Origin: Chloroflexota bacterium
GTDB taxonomy: Bacteria; Chloroflexota; Anaerolineae; Caldilineales; Caldilineaceae
DNA length: 5,824 nucleotides
Reading direction: 5' to 3'
Assembly: GCA_003577365.1 (NCBI GenBank)
Contig: QEUY01000277.1
Span: 1-5,824 of the forward strand
Shown one piece after another: positions 5,296 through 5,824 of the stretch. Numbering within the stretch: the first letter of the stretch is position 1; each line of letters begins with the position of its first letter. The position numbers and the translations under genes were made by a program. The notes beneath the pieces were generated by a model. It was not told the origin of the DNA, ran no database searches, and saw only the letters and a list, made by a program, of their open reading frames with translations.

Positions 5296-5311
5296 CGCGT
5301 CGGCGCACGCG
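5296..5311 (+). repeat. small hairpin in the rplI leader
   Basis: CGCGT (5296-5300) and ACGCG (5307-5311) can pair around a 6-nt loop, ending 10 nt before the Shine-Dalgarno. The 5-bp GC-rich stem could form in mRNA. Whether it acts as a translational control structure is unknown. Confidence 0.25.
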
Positions 5312-5321
5312 GGACGAAAGC

Positions 5322-5329
5322 AAGGAAGG
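5322..5329 (+). promoter_or_regulatory. rplI: ribosome binding site of rplI
   Basis: AAGGAAGG lies 7 nt before the ATG at 5337. It decides the start in favour of 5337 over the ATG at 5346, so the protein begins M-G-R-M-K-V rather than M-K-V. Confidence 0.75.
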
Positions 5330-5336
5330 TGTTACG

Positions 5337-5824
5337 ATGGGGCGAATGAAGGTACTCTTAACACAAGATGTTTCGAACCTGGGCTTGGCCGGGGAGATCC
5401 ACGCTGTGGCCGGTGGTTATGCACGCAATTATCTGATGCCGCGTGGGCTGGCCGTGTTGGCAACGCGCGGCGCGCTCAAGCAGGCGGAAGAGATCAAGCA
5501 GGCGGGGATGCGCCGCCGTGCCCGTGAGCGCGCCAACGCCGAAGCGCAAGCAGAGATCATCCGTGGGCAGCGGCTGCTGTTTGAGGCGCGCGCTGGCGAG
5601 TCGGGCCGGCTCTATGGGTCGGTCACGGCGCACGATATTGCCGAGAAGCTGCAGGATGCTGTTGGGTTTGAGATCGACCGCCGCCGGATTCACCTGGAAC
5701 ACCCGATCCGCGATCTGGGTATTTACAACTTGGAAATGCGCTTGATGCAGGATGTGGCGGCCAACTTTGCGGTGGCGGTTGTGCATGAAGGCGAGGGCTG
5801 GGCAGAGGCCGAGGCCCGCGCCGC
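5337..5824 (+). CDS. rplI: 50S ribosomal protein L9 (partial, 3' end beyond right edge)
   Basis: L9 of the large ribosomal subunit binds 23S rRNA through its N-terminal domain. The start M-G-R-M-K-V-L-L-T-Q-D-V is followed by L-G-L-A-G-E and V-A-G-G-Y-A-R-N-Y-L-M-P-R-G-L-A (residues 24-39), which is the L9 signature. A long charged connecting helix (about 45-78) leads to the C-terminal domain, with R-L-Y-G-S-V-T at 91-97 and I-R-D-L-G-I-Y at 124-130. The ATG at 5337 sits 7 nt after AAGGAAGG, an excellent Shine-Dalgarno; the second ATG at 5346 is where many L9 proteins begin but is 16 nt from that site. At least 162 residues are present, already beyond the usual length of about 150, with an acidic and Ala-rich tail (G-E-G-W-A-E-A-E-A) still open at the edge. 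It is not preceded by rpsF, ssb or rpsR, its usual partners, and has its own promoter. Confidence 0.95.
   Translation, partial: MGRMKVLLTQDVSNLGLAGEIHAVAGGYARNYLMPRGLAVLATRGALKQAEEIKQAGMRRRARERANAEAQAEIIRGQRLLFEARAGESGRLYGSVTAHDIAEKLQDAVGFEIDRRRIHLEHPIRDLGIYNLEMRLMQDVAANFAVAVVHEGEGWAEAEARA

Larger units (their letters stand above)
4928..5336. other. divergent intergenic region between receiver gene and rplI
   Basis: This 409-nt stretch has no convincing gene. It carries an extended -10 candidate facing left, a sigma70-type promoter facing right, two copies of a 14-bp direct repeat, a palindrome TGGCGCCA at 5057-5064, and a small stem CGCGT/ACGCG (5296-5311) upstream of the rplI Shine-Dalgarno. 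Its left part (4928-4984 or further) could be coding if the receiver protein uses an earlier start. Open frames seen here on the plus strand lack ribosome binding sites and family features. Confidence 0.6.

Noticed and set aside
5164..5349. 61-codon plus-strand frame in the rplI leader
   Set aside because: Its start lies upstream of the predicted transcription start, it has no Shine-Dalgarno, and the Arg-rich product resembles no known leader peptide.
5358..5786. 142-codon minus-strand frame opposite rplI
   Set aside because: Antisense to a clear L9 gene; no independent coding evidence.

Overview
The window is GC-rich, densely coding DNA, most likely from a member of the phylum Chloroflexota (Anaerolineae/Caldilineae/Ardenticatenia-like). 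I base this on the lipoproteins with Thr-Pro-rich linkers and bacterial SH3 domains carrying a Q-I-C-C motif, a style common in that phylum, and on the general character of the L9 and glycosyltransferase genes. The assignment is inference; no rRNA or other phylogenetic marker besides partial rplI is present.

Layout. Positions 1-4317 (minus strand) hold a compact, apparently translationally coupled operon read right to left: SH3 lipoprotein 1 (4317-3064), SH3 lipoprotein 2 (3067-1820), SH3 lipoprotein 3 (about 1823-894) and the 5' part of a multi-pass GT39/ArnT-like glycosyltransferase (937 to beyond the left edge). The junctions are a GTGA overlap, a probable TTGA overlap and a 44-nt overlap. 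A 211-nt gap carrying an extended -10 promoter separates this operon from a stand-alone CheY-like receiver protein (4927-4529, minus). A 409-nt divergent intergenic region (4928-5336) then leads to rplI (ribosomal protein L9), which runs off the right edge on the plus strand and has a good sigma70-type promoter and Shine-Dalgarno sequence.

How the genes may work together. The three lipoproteins are paralogues. Each has a lipobox signal peptide, a low-complexity Thr/Pro- or Ala/Pro-rich spacer, an SH3 domain with two adjacent cysteines, a second spacer, and a C-terminal beta-rich domain that I do not recognise as a named family. They look like surface-anchored proteins with extended, potentially O-glycosylated stalks. 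The membrane glycosyltransferase in the same operon belongs to the broad superfamily that includes protein O-mannosyltransferases, so it is a tempting but unproven candidate for glycosylating them. The receiver protein and rplI are probably independent units. The strongest candidate for something undescribed is the lipoprotein triplet plus glycosyltransferase operon, and within it the shared C-terminal domain and the invariant Cys-Cys pair.
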